DNA from: Streptomyces griseorubiginosus
Lineage (GTDB): Bacteria > Actinomycetota > Actinomycetes > Streptomycetales > Streptomycetaceae
NCBI RefSeq assembly: GCF_001514195.1
Contig: NZ_KQ948738.1
Coordinates: forward strand, 273,207-337,206
Reading direction: 5' to 3'
DNA length: 64,000 bases
The notes under the pieces: model-generated
What the model saw: only the letters and a program-made list of their open reading frames with translations
What the model was told of the DNA's origin: nothing
Databases searched by the model: none
Program-made: the position numbers and the translations under genes
Shown: positions 41,585 to 49,666 of the stretch, one piece after another
Layout of the letters: each line of letters begins with the position of its first letter
How positions within the stretch are numbered: the first letter of the stretch is position 1

Positions 41585-43392
41585 GCCGTCCACCCCCTGA
41601 CCGACGCGTCGTCGGCGGGGAGTTCGAGGGGGGCGGGGTCTCCCGGGAAGGCCAGGGGCAGCGGCCCGTCCTGGGAGAGTCGTGCGACCTCCCGGGCGGC
41701 CCGGGCGGCGGCCTGCTCGATGGCCGCCTCGTTGGTCGTCCAGCGGGTGTTGGTGTTGTGCAGCTCGCGCTCGGCGTCGGTGATGGCGACCTTGATCGGG
41801 ATGCCGGGGCGGCCACCGACCTTGATGAGGAAGCGCCCACGGCCCGGTGGCTCCTCGTCCTCGCCCCGCACGCCCCAGCCGGGCGGCGAGGACCAGGACG
41901 ACACGAGTTCGATCTCGCGGCGGGAGAGTCCGACGACCTTGCCGAGGTCCTCCATCTCGGTCTTCGGCAGTCCGGCGCAGACGACCATCCCGGCGCGTTC
42001 GACGAAGCCGCGCGCCTTGGCGCGGTCGGCGTCGGTGCCGAGGGCCTCGGCGTCCTTGAGGGTGTGGGTGATCTTGGCGTCGCCGAGGCCGAGGGAGCGG
42101 TTGAGGCGGGTGAGCGCATCGATGCGGTCGACGATGCCGGAGGCGGCCCGCAGCGGGCGCCACAGCTCGTCGAGGACGGTGAAGAACCAGCGCCGGGGCG
42201 CCAGTCCGGCGTCCGCGAGGGCGTGCGAGGCGGCGACCGTGCCGAGGCCGTCGGACCAGGCGGCGAGCATCGCGGCGGCGGTCAGCTGGGTGTCGGCCTC
42301 GCCGATGCCGGAGATGTCGATGCACACGGCGGGTGCGTTCGCGTCGATCCGGGTGGACGTCTCGGAGGCGAAGGTGTCGCCGAGCGGGCCGTCGAGGATG
42401 CCGAGCAGGGAGCGGTGCAGCGGGTCCACGGCGTCCCGGTAGCGGGCGTCGTCGCCGCGGTCGAGGGTGACCGCGCGGACCCGGTCGGGGCCCTCGGTGA
42501 GGACCCGCAGCACGTCGGGCAGCAGCACCGTGCGGCCGGGCGGGGTGCGTTCGCGCAGGTGGTGCAGGACGGCGGAGAGCACGGACTGCTCGTGGTCGTC
42601 CATGGTCCGGCCGCGCACGATGGTGATGAGGGCGGCGACCATGTTCAGCACCCGGCCGTGGGCCTCCGCCTTCAGCACCTCGCCGGCCTCGCCGCCGATC
42701 TTCGCTGCGGCCTCCCCCATGGCCCCCGGGTCCAGGACGTTGATGCCGCCCCGGCCGCGCCCGATGGAGATGACCTGGCCGCCGAGCGCGCGGACGGTGT
42801 CGGCGTAGTCGGGCTTGAGGTCGCCGAGGACCAGCGGGACGACCCCGGTCGCGGCGAGCCCGATCAGCATCCGGTTGATGAGGGTCGACTTGCCCAGACC
42901 CGGCATGCCGAGCATGAACAGGGAGGGGTTGGAGATGTAGCGGGCCCGGGTGAACCAGTTCAGCGGATCGCCGCAGACCGTGGCGCCGGTGGACAGATGC
43001 TGCCCGAGCGGCACTCCGGTCATGGGAGAGCCCGAACCGGCGGCGAACGGCCACATGCCGCAGGCCTGGACCGTGGTGGCGCGCCACATGGTGGGCGGAT
43101 CCATGTAACCGACGCGGCCACCGCCGGCCCCCTGCCAGCCGCGGGCCGGGACGTACAGCTCCCGGGGCTTGGCAGGGCCCTTCTCCTTGCCGCCGCGCTG
43201 GGCGTCGGACCCGGCGGCCTTCGCCTTCGCGGACTTCTTCGCGGACTTCGCCGACTTCTTCGCGGCGGCCTGGGCGCCGAATCCGTCCAGGCCGACCAGC
43301 CCCGAGCCGCCCGCGGCCAGGTCCCGGAGCGCCTCCTCCTCGGCCAGCCGGTCCGCGCGCTCGGCCAGCTTCTCTTCGCTTCGGCGGCTCAC
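41581..43392 (-). CDS. VirB4/TraC-like secretion ATPase
   Basis: 603 residues from GTG 43392, which overlaps the SCO6880-family stop. N-terminal 75 residues are charged with a Lys/Ala/Ser-rich run; the ATPase part has Walker A GMPGLGKST near 164-172, Walker B FFTVLDELW near 430 and SNPSLFMLG before the P-loop. No membrane helix. It resembles the ATP-binding half of VirB4-type motors, with the N-terminal half apparently supplied by the separate SCO6880-family protein. Probably energises substrate or pilin movement. Confidence 0.87.
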   Translation of the reverse strand: MSRRSEEKLAERADRLAEEEALRDLAAGGSGLVGLDGFGAQAAAKKSAKSAKKSAKAKAAGSDAQRGGKEKGPAKPRELYVPARGWQGAGGGRVGYMDPPTMWRATTVQACGMWPFAAGSGSPMTGVPLGQHLSTGATVCGDPLNWFTRARYISNPSLFMLGMPGLGKSTLINRMLIGLAATGVVPLVLGDLKPDYADTVRALGGQVISIGRGRGGINVLDPGAMGEAAAKIGGEAGEVLKAEAHGRVLNMVAALITIVRGRTMDDHEQSVLSAVLHHLRERTPPGRTVLLPDVLRVLTEGPDRVRAVTLDRGDDARYRDAVDPLHRSLLGILDGPLGDTFASETSTRIDANAPAVCIDISGIGEADTQLTAAAMLAAWSDGLGTVAASHALADAGLAPRRWFFTVLDELWRPLRAASGIVDRIDALTRLNRSLGLGDAKITHTLKDAEALGTDADRAKARGFVERAGMVVCAGLPKTEMEDLGKVVGLSRREIELVSSWSSPPGWGVRGEDEEPPGRGRFLIKVGGRPGIPIKVAITDAERELHNTNTRWTTNEAAIEQAAARAAREVARLSQDGPLPLAFPGDPAPLELPADDASVRGWTA

Positions 43393-44882
43393 AGCGCCTC
43401 CTGGAGTTCGTGCGGGACGAGGGTCTGTTCCCACGGAAGGATTCCGGCGGGCAGGGTGCAGCTGAACGCGGCGGCCTGCATCCGGTCGGCGGGGCGCATC
43501 AGCACCCGGGACGCCGCGGTCAGGTTGCGTACGGTGACGCTGGCGTCGGCGAGTTCCTCCATGGTGTCGACGGTGACCGTCAGCATCAGGGAGAACTCCA
43601 CGAGCCCGGCGCCGGACGCCTCCTCGGCGGCGGTCTGTTCGGCCGCCCGCACCTCGGAGGCCGCGCGCGCCTGGACCATGCCCTTGCCGGACGTGGCCAT
43701 GAACTGGGCGCTGCGCCGGTCGGCCTCGACGATACGGGCCGAGGTGGCGGGGTCGATGGCCCGGTAGACCAGGGCGACCCGCTTGCGCCGGGTGCCGGGG
43801 GCGGCCTCCAGCATGCCGCGCAGCACCGAGGAGCGGACGGTGCCGCGGGGGGCCAGGGTCAGCATCCAGGTGCGGGAGACACCCGAGTCGTGCTGGTAGG
43901 CGTTGACCGTCTCCACGGCGGCGGCGGGACCGGCGTCGTCCCACTCCAGGCCCGTTCCGCCCTCCATGGCACGGGCGTTCAGGACGTCGGCGGCGACGGC
44001 GGGGTCGTAGGCGACCCGGACGACCTCGGCGATCCGCTCGGCCGACAGCGGGTAGGCGGCGCCGCCGCCGGCCGCGACGAGCCCGCTGAGCAGGCCGGGG
44101 ATGCGGATGGCCAGTTCGGTCATCACGTCCTCCTTCCGGCGCTTCTGGCCCGCGGGGTTGCCGTAGGTGAGGGTGACGTAGGTGTGCATCTCGGAGGAGG
44201 CGCTCGGGTAGCGGTCGACGACCTCCTCCATCACGGCGCGGGCCGCGGGGGGCGCGTCGGGGTGGATGCGGGGCAGCACCTCGTGGGCGAGCCGGGTGCC
44301 GGGGTCGGGGGCGGTCTCCACGATCACGGTGGCGCCCTTCAGGCCGGGTTCGTGGGAGAGCCGGGCCAGCCACTCGCCCCACAGCGCGACCCAGACGTCG
44401 ACCTGGTCCGGATCGATCAGCGAACCACCGTCGGGGTCGCAACCCAGGACGATCGTGTACAGGTCGCGCTGCGGGTGGTGCAGGATCCCGAAGGGGCGGT
44501 CGTAGGCGTCCCGGCCCTCGCTCGCGGTGACCTTGTTGAGCAGTCCCGGCGGGCGGAACCGGCCGCCGGGCCGCGCGGACAGCGGGCCGGAGACGTAGAG
44601 GTGCGCGCCTGCGGCCTTGCGGCGCCACCAACCGACGCGCAGGGCGAAGAGCTGGTAGACGTTGCGGCCGTCCTGGGTGCGGATGGCGAGCGGGATGAGG
44701 AACAGGACGACCGGGACGAACACGATGATCGCCGCGTACAGCGAGATCAGGGACGCCAGCAGGGTGGCGACGAGTCCGCCGAAGATCACGAAGGTGCCGA
44801 CGAGTCCGAGCGGTCCGAGCCCCGCGCGCCTCGGCCTGCGCCAGTTCCCGTAGGTCGGATGGGAGACGGCTTCCGTGGACAT
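43389..44882 (-). CDS. SCO6880-family (PrgI/VirB3-B4 N-terminal-like) membrane protein
   Basis: 497 residues from ATG 44882. Two close membrane helices at about 25-70 (LGLVGTFVIFGGLVATLL, AAIIVFVPVVLFLIPLA) resemble PrgI/VirB3, followed by a soluble domain of about 400 residues. The sequence fits the Streptomyces family named after SCO6880, which is found in type IV-like clusters beside VirB4- and VirD4-like ATPases. I infer a VirB3 plus VirB4-N role. Translationally coupled to the VirB4-like gene. Confidence 0.85.
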   Translation of the reverse strand: MSTEAVSHPTYGNWRRPRRAGLGPLGLVGTFVIFGGLVATLLASLISLYAAIIVFVPVVLFLIPLAIRTQDGRNVYQLFALRVGWWRRKAAGAHLYVSGPLSARPGGRFRPPGLLNKVTASEGRDAYDRPFGILHHPQRDLYTIVLGCDPDGGSLIDPDQVDVWVALWGEWLARLSHEPGLKGATVIVETAPDPGTRLAHEVLPRIHPDAPPAARAVMEEVVDRYPSASSEMHTYVTLTYGNPAGQKRRKEDVMTELAIRIPGLLSGLVAAGGGAAYPLSAERIAEVVRVAYDPAVAADVLNARAMEGGTGLEWDDAGPAAAVETVNAYQHDSGVSRTWMLTLAPRGTVRSSVLRGMLEAAPGTRRKRVALVYRAIDPATSARIVEADRRSAQFMATSGKGMVQARAASEVRAAEQTAAEEASGAGLVEFSLMLTVTVDTMEELADASVTVRNLTAASRVLMRPADRMQAAAFSCTLPAGILPWEQTLVPHELQEAL

Positions 44883-45049
44883 GTGTCCGGTTTCCTTTCG
44901 TGCAGTGATGGGGGTACGGCATGAGTCGAGGGCCGAGGGGAGACCGCCGGGCGCCCTGGGGGGAGGGCGTCCGGCGGCCGTTCGTCAGGGGAGGCGGCAC
45001 CGGGACGGGGTACGGGCGTACCGCCCGGGTGTCGTGAACTCCCCCTGGA

Positions 45050-46279
45050 TCACTTGTTGTTGCCGAGGTCTCCGTCGCCGCCCTCGACGGCACCGGAGAC
45101 GGTCGCACCCGCGGTCTGGGCCGCGGCCACGGCTGCGAGGACCGCGATACCGGCGGGGCCGCCGAGCGCCGCTCCGGCCTCCGCACCGCCGGCGGCCTTG
45201 CCCGCACCGCCGCCGCCCTTGCTCGCCCCGCTCGGACCGCCCGGGCCGGACGCGCCGCCCGCCCCGCTGCCACCGGATGCCCCGTCCGCACCGGAGCCAC
45301 CGGCCGCCCCTCCGGTGCCGCTCGCTCCGCTCGGGCCCTTCTGTCCGCTCTCTCCGCCGGCCCCGCCGGACCCGCCGCTCATGGCGCCCACCTGCACGGC
45401 ACCGGTCGCCAGTTGGCTGCCCGCCTGGCCCATGGCGGCCATCGGGTCGCCGGTGCCCATGGCGGCGGTGGCGGGTACGACGAGCTTCAGCAGTGCGGGA
45501 AGCGCGATGGCGGAGAGCAGCATCACGCCGATGCCGGCGATACGGGTGTTGACGTTGGGGTTCGTACCGGTCTTGCCCTGGCTGATCATCGTCATGCCGG
45601 CGTTCAGTACGAGCGCTACCGCGGGCTTGTAGAGCAGCCAGGAGATCATCCAGCCGATGTGCTTGCGCCACCAGCCGGCGCCCCAGTCCGTCATCGAGGC
45701 CGCGGCGGCGATCGGCAGGGTACCGAGCATGATCATCATGACGCCGAGCCGGATGTACATCAGGATCGTGTGCAGGATGCCCGCGAGCAGCAGCAGGAAG
45801 GCGAGGATCAGCAGCAGGAAGGACTGGATGTCGCTGTTGTCCCCGCAGGCGCCGATGTTGTCCAGCGCGTTCTGCACGGAGTCGTTGAACAGGTAGGTGG
45901 AGTAGCTGTCCGCGATCCTTGCCGCGGCCAGGCAGACGGTGGTGGCCGCGCCCGCGACGAGGACGACGCGCAGGATCCCCTTCAGTGCGGTGACACCGGC
46001 GGTACCCCTGCGCTCGAGGGCCATCTTGCCGGCCGCGAACAGCAGGGAACCGACGGCCAGGTAGACCACGATCCACGAGGTCTTGTCACTGAGGTCGTTC
46101 GAGGTGGTCGTGTCGTCCAGGGTCGGGACGCTGTCGGCCAGCCCCGCGAACACCGCGATCGCGGCGGCGAGGATCGACTTCGCGATCAGACCGATGACCG
46201 TCCCGACCGGGTCGCCGAGAAAGCTGAAGAACCCGGTGATCGCGTCCGCGAGCGGATTCCCGTTGCTGCACGCCGCCAC
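45050..46279 (-). CDS. TrbL/VirB6-like multi-pass protein (SCO6881 family)
   Basis: 409 residues from GTG 46279; the longer open frame runs into the next gene. About six membrane segments between residues 15 and 280 include the long FLLLILAFLLLLAGILHTIL hairpin; the C-terminal 130 residues are Gly/Ala/Ser-rich low complexity, coded by GC-rich repeats, and end in GDLGNNK. The topology is that of TrbL/VirB6 channel components. A 167-bp gap separates it from the SCO6880-family gene, longer than elsewhere in the run. Confidence 0.85.
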   Translation of the reverse strand: MAACSNGNPLADAITGFFSFLGDPVGTVIGLIAKSILAAAIAVFAGLADSVPTLDDTTTSNDLSDKTSWIVVYLAVGSLLFAAGKMALERRGTAGVTALKGILRVVLVAGAATTVCLAAARIADSYSTYLFNDSVQNALDNIGACGDNSDIQSFLLLILAFLLLLAGILHTILMYIRLGVMMIMLGTLPIAAAASMTDWGAGWWRKHIGWMISWLLYKPAVALVLNAGMTMISQGKTGTNPNVNTRIAGIGVMLLSAIALPALLKLVVPATAAMGTGDPMAAMGQAGSQLATGAVQVGAMSGGSGGAGGESGQKGPSGASGTGGAAGGSGADGASGGSGAGGASGPGGPSGASKGGGGAGKAAGGAEAGAALGGPAGIAVLAAVAAAQTAGATVSGAVEGGDGDLGNNK

Positions 46280-46280
46280 G

Positions 46281-47036
46281 TCAGGCCCCCCAGAGTGTGT
46301 AACCGACGGCGCTCTGCTCGGTGGCCAACTGCGAGTACAGGCCTCCGCTTCCGTCGGGCTGGATCTTCCAGTCGCCGCCGCTCCAGCGCACGGAGACGCT
46401 GGTCGCGGCATAGCCCTGCGCGTTCCTGATCAGCAGCCTGACGGTCGCCGCCTCCCTGGTGTACGAGGTCACCTTGAACCCTGCGTAGGACGACGTGGCC
46501 GGGGCGCTGTTCGAGGCGTCCGTGTCGGGCACGGCGGTGCGCTGGAACACGAACAGTTCGCGTCCCTGCCCGGCCACCACCTGCTGGTCGGTGACCGTGC
46601 GCCACTGCGTTCCGCTCATCTGGGTGGGGATGCCGGTGGCGGCCAGCGCGGCGCCCATGGGCGTGTGCGCGAAGCACCACCACACGGCGCCCTCGATCCT
46701 GGTCGGCCCCGCCGAGGCCGAGACCGGCACCCGCCCGATGCTCACCGGGTGCCAGCTGATGTCCTTCGGCACGGACGGGGGGATCGCGTCGCCCGCGCTG
46801 TCGTCGGTACGGCAGCCACCGGGCCGGCCGTCCTTCTGGGTGGCGCTGCCGGACAGCGGGCCTTTGGACACCGGCGCCTGGGCACGGCCGCCGGAGCCGG
46901 AGCCCGACGTCACCGTGGCGATCACGCCCAGGACCACGACCAGCGCGAGGAACCCCGCCGATGCCTGCCAACTGCGCTGCTTCCAGTACGGCCCGGACTC
47001 CTCGGACCGCTGTCCTCCGCGCTTGAAGATGCCCAC
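46281..47036 (-). CDS. Bitopic T4SS-like component (possible VirB8/TcpC role)
   Basis: 251 residues from GTG 47036. Short basic cytoplasmic start, one membrane helix at about 28-46, a linker, then an extracytoplasmic domain of about 170 residues with WWCFAHTPMGAALAATGIP, RNAQGYAATSVSVRWSGGDWKIQ and a terminal GYTLWGA. The WSGGDWKI segment is like the C-terminal strand of NTF2-fold VirB8/TcpC proteins; assignment is by topology and context. One base separates its stop from the next start. Confidence 0.75.
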   Translation of the reverse strand: MGIFKRGGQRSEESGPYWKQRSWQASAGFLALVVVLGVIATVTSGSGSGGRAQAPVSKGPLSGSATQKDGRPGGCRTDDSAGDAIPPSVPKDISWHPVSIGRVPVSASAGPTRIEGAVWWCFAHTPMGAALAATGIPTQMSGTQWRTVTDQQVVAGQGRELFVFQRTAVPDTDASNSAPATSSYAGFKVTSYTREAATVRLLIRNAQGYAATSVSVRWSGGDWKIQPDGSGGLYSQLATEQSAVGYTLWGA

Positions 47037-47049
47037 TGGCCCGCGCTCT

Positions 47050-47337
47050 CTAGTTGAAGACGAACTGGACGAGCGGGCCGGCCGTGGCCACCAGGACACA
47101 GCCGCCGAGCACCATGCCGAGGCGGCTCATGTGCTCCGAGCTCTCCCCCCGCTTGACGGAGATGGCCATCATCGCGCCGGTGACCAGCACGCCGCAGACA
47201 CCGGCCGCGGTGCCGGCCCAGGCGAGGATGCCGAGGACGAGGTTCACCTTGGTGGTCAGCGGACCGGGGGCGTTGCTGGTCGGCTGCGGGACGTTGGCGG
47301 CAAGGTAGTGGGAGGCTTCGTAGAGCATTGCGGACAT
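47050..47337 (-). CDS. VirB2/TrbC-like small membrane protein, copy A
   Basis: 95 residues with two membrane helices (about 32-56 and 70-92) separated by a short basic loop VKRGESSEH. Size and topology match VirB2/TrbC pilin-type subunits. It is clearly similar to the 93-residue protein encoded upstream (LAW.....GV.G...G..M, RG...E, TAGPLV.F). It could form a pilus or a membrane pore. Confidence 0.78.
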   Translation of the reverse strand: MSAMLYEASHYLAANVPQPTSNAPGPLTTKVNLVLGILAWAGTAAGVCGVLVTGAMMAISVKRGESSEHMSRLGMVLGGCVLVATAGPLVQFVFN

Positions 47338-47416
47338 GAGGATTCTCCGAGGATTCGGCGCCCGGCCGAATGGTGGGCCGGGCGGTGAACTTGCTTTGCT
47401 GAAAGGCCTGTTGGTC

Positions 47417-47698
47417 TCAGGGGCCCAGAAGGGTCAGGTCGCCGAGGAACGTGACGAGCGGACCGGCCGTGGTGGCGATCACGCAGCCCAGGGCGACGAA
47501 GAAGACCCCGCGGAAGTGCTCGCCGCCCTCGCCCGGGTCGCCCCGGCGCAGCTGGAGCGACATCTGCATGCCGACGATGATCAGTCCGGCGACACCGCAG
47601 GCCGAGGCGCACCAGGCGAGGGTGTTGAGGATCAGGTGACCGTCGTCGCCCGGGTCGTACCCGTCGGCCAAGTACCGCGCGGCGGAGGCAAGTTGCAT
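47417..47698 (-). CDS. VirB2/TrbC-like small membrane protein, copy B
   Basis: 93 residues from ATG 47698, overlapping the previous stop by one base (TGATG). Two membrane helices around LRRGDPGEGGEH; closely parallels copy A including TAGPLVTF near the end. No cleavable signal peptide is obvious. Two adjacent pilin-like genes suggest a heteromeric structure or divergence after duplication. Confidence 0.75.
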   Translation of the reverse strand: MQLASAARYLADGYDPGDDGHLILNTLAWCASACGVAGLIIVGMQMSLQLRRGDPGEGGEHFRGVFFVALGCVIATTAGPLVTFLGDLTLLGP

Positions 47699-48615
47699 CA
47701 CGACCTGGCTCCCTCGCCGTAGACGTCGCTGCCCACCAGCCGGGAGAGCGTGACGAGTTGCCTGGGGACGTACTTCAACGGACCGTCCGTGCGCCACGCC
47801 GGGATCCACGGCACACGGTGCACAGGGGCGACGGAGCGCAGGACGCGGATGCGGCGCAGCAGACCGAGCGGCAGCCGCCCGGGGGCGTCGGCGACGAGCA
47901 CCACGGCCAGCAGTTCGAGCCCCTGCGGGGCGTTGCCGTCCTTGAGCGCGCCGAGCGCCCGGGACACGGACCGCAGGCCGCGCGCGCTGGTCCGGCCGAC
48001 CAGGACGATCCGGTACGGCTCCCCCCGCGCGGGCTCGGGCCAGCGGTCACCCACGTCCACACCGCCGAGGGCCTCGACCAGCGAGGTCGCGCCGGAGCCG
48101 CCGTGGGCCTTGACCCACCCGACCTCCTCGCGCGACCGGCCGCCCGCCGCCCTCCCGGCTCGTTTCGACCGGCCCCGGCCTTGTTCCGCCGGACGGCCCG
48201 AAGAGGCTTTGCGCACCGAGGAGTTGACCGAGGATGCGGCCTGCTGCGCGGCGGGTGCCCTGGGAGCGGTGGTCTGCCGTGCGGCGGGGGGCCCGGGGGC
48301 GGTCGGCTGCCGTGCAGCGGGTGACCCGAGGGCGGTGGTCTGCCGTGCGGCGGGGGGCCCGGGGGCGGTCGACTGCCGTGCGGCGGGTCCTCCGGTGGCG
48401 GTGGCCTGCCCTGCGGCGGGCGCCGGGGGCCGGGAGACGGCCGGGGCGATCTGGCGTGGGGCGGGCGCCACGACGCTCCGCGTCCGCGGTGCCGGTGCCT
48501 CCTGCCGGACGGGGGCGGCCGTGCCGCCGTCCGTCTCCGGGTGTGCCGGCTCCGTGGACTTGGGTCCCCGTACCCATGACTGCGGGATCGGTTGTGGTGC
48601 CGAAGGAGTGCCCAC
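47698..48615 (-). CDS. Degenerate P-loop protein with repetitive N-terminus (DUF6668-like)
   Basis: 305 residues from GTG 48615, which has AGGAGGGG upstream; ATG 48666 is the alternative start. About 1-165 is disordered and contains five to six copies of an 11-residue PAARQTTAPGP-type repeat. The C-terminal 140 residues begin VGWVKAHGGSGATSLVEAL, which looks like a MinD/ParA-type P-loop without the lysine, then YRIVLVGRTSARGL and ELLAVVLVADAPG strands. I infer a Rossmann-type fold that may not hydrolyse ATP. First gene of the T4SS-like run. Confidence 0.72.
   Translation of the reverse strand: MGTPSAPQPIPQSWVRGPKSTEPAHPETDGGTAAPVRQEAPAPRTRSVVAPAPRQIAPAVSRPPAPAAGQATATGGPAARQSTAPGPPAARQTTALGSPAARQPTAPGPPAARQTTAPRAPAAQQAASSVNSSVRKASSGRPAEQGRGRSKRAGRAAGGRSREEVGWVKAHGGSGATSLVEALGGVDVGDRWPEPARGEPYRIVLVGRTSARGLRSVSRALGALKDGNAPQGLELLAVVLVADAPGRLPLGLLRRIRVLRSVAPVHRVPWIPAWRTDGPLKYVPRQLVTLSRLVGSDVYGEGARS
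48238..48421. repeat. 33-bp coding tandem repeat
   Basis: Units start at 48238, 48271, 48304, 48337, 48370 and a partial at 48403. They encode the PAARQxTAPGP repeats on the minus strand. The unit is a multiple of three. Confidence 0.9.
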
Positions 48616-48682
48616 GATGTTCTTCCCGCCCCCCTCCTGGCTCGTGCTTCCGCTGCTCTGTCTCATCCGGTTTCCGCTGTTC

Positions 48683-48763
48683 TGAACCTTTTTGCCACGG
48701 GCCCCGTTTCGGTCTGGCGGGTCCGTCGGACAGCACAACGGGCCGTGTGGCCACAGCGGTTCA
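48683..48763. promoter_or_regulatory. Divergent control region of the T4SS-like locus
   Basis: The gap between the P-loop protein gene and the transglycosylase gene carries TGAACC (48683-48688) and GGTTCA (48758-48763), the same hexamers as in the 32-38 kb promoters but in outward order and 69 bp apart. It must hold the promoters for both directions; no clear -10/-35 pair stands out. Confidence 0.35.
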
Positions 48764-48792
48764 AGGCAAGTCGAAGAAGGCGGAGGACGCGG

Positions 48793-49623
48793 ATGGGTGC
48801 CGCAGAGAGCGAGAACGGCGCAGGCTCGAGCGCCGTCGTGTACGGCGTGGCCGGCGCCGGCGTGGGCGGCTGCGTGATGATCCCGCTCGCCGTGGCGGGC
48901 GCCGTTCCCCTGATCATCATCTTCGGCGGGCTCGGCGTCCTGCTCGCCCCGCTCATCGCGCTGATCCTGCTCTTCGGAGGGGGCGGCGGCAGCGCCGACG
49001 ACTACAGCAGCGACAACGACACCGCGAACCAGATGGTGGCCGTCCTCCGGGGCGACGGGAAGGGCGAGCTGGACACCTCCACGGTCCCCTCGGACCTGGT
49101 GGACCCCATCAAGAAGGCCGGCGAGCAGTGCGACGCGATCGGCCCGATCGTCATCGCCTCCCAGCTGGAGAAGGCGTCCGGCTTCAACTCCACCCTGGTC
49201 GGCCCGCACGGCGAGACGGGCATCGCACAGCTGACGCCGGACACCTTCAGCAAGTACGGCAAGGACGACGACGACAACGGCAAGACCCAGGCGACGGACA
49301 ACAAGGATTCGATCATGGCCCTGGCCCGCTACATGTGCGATCTGGCGAGCCAGGGACAGACGTTGCTGGACAACGGCACGGTCGTGAAGACCACCGACAA
49401 GGACGGCAACACCACCAACAGCGTGCTGGACCTCGCCCTGGCCGGTCACGCCGTCGGAATGGACGCCGTGAAGGCGGCCAAGGGCGTCCCGCAGTCGAAC
49501 GACGCCCTGAGCTACGTCCTCGCCGTTCGCGCCCAGTTCGCCAAGTACCAGGGCATCGCCGCCCCGCCCTCGGGCGCCACCCCCGGGGTCACACCGACCT
49601 CGACGCCGACCGGCACGAACTGA
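48793..49623 (+). CDS. Membrane-anchored lytic transglycosylase
   Basis: 276 residues from ATG 48793. Two adjacent hydrophobic stretches at about 16-62 anchor it; the SLT-like domain (about 110-255) has the catalytic Glu in ASQLEKASGFN followed by GETGIAQLTPDTF. A Thr/Pro tail ends the protein. Such enzymes open the peptidoglycan for type IV machines (VirB1 role). It is divergent from the T4SS-like run and followed by the TPR-like gene. Confidence 0.88.
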   Translation: MGAAESENGAGSSAVVYGVAGAGVGGCVMIPLAVAGAVPLIIIFGGLGVLLAPLIALILLFGGGGGSADDYSSDNDTANQMVAVLRGDGKGELDTSTVPSDLVDPIKKAGEQCDAIGPIVIASQLEKASGFNSTLVGPHGETGIAQLTPDTFSKYGKDDDDNGKTQATDNKDSIMALARYMCDLASQGQTLLDNGTVVKTTDKDGNTTNSVLDLALAGHAVGMDAVKAAKGVPQSNDALSYVLAVRAQFAKYQGIAAPPSGATPGVTPTSTPTGTN

Positions 49624-49666
49624 CACTCCCCCACCCGACCGGACCCACCGCATGAGGAAGACAGCC

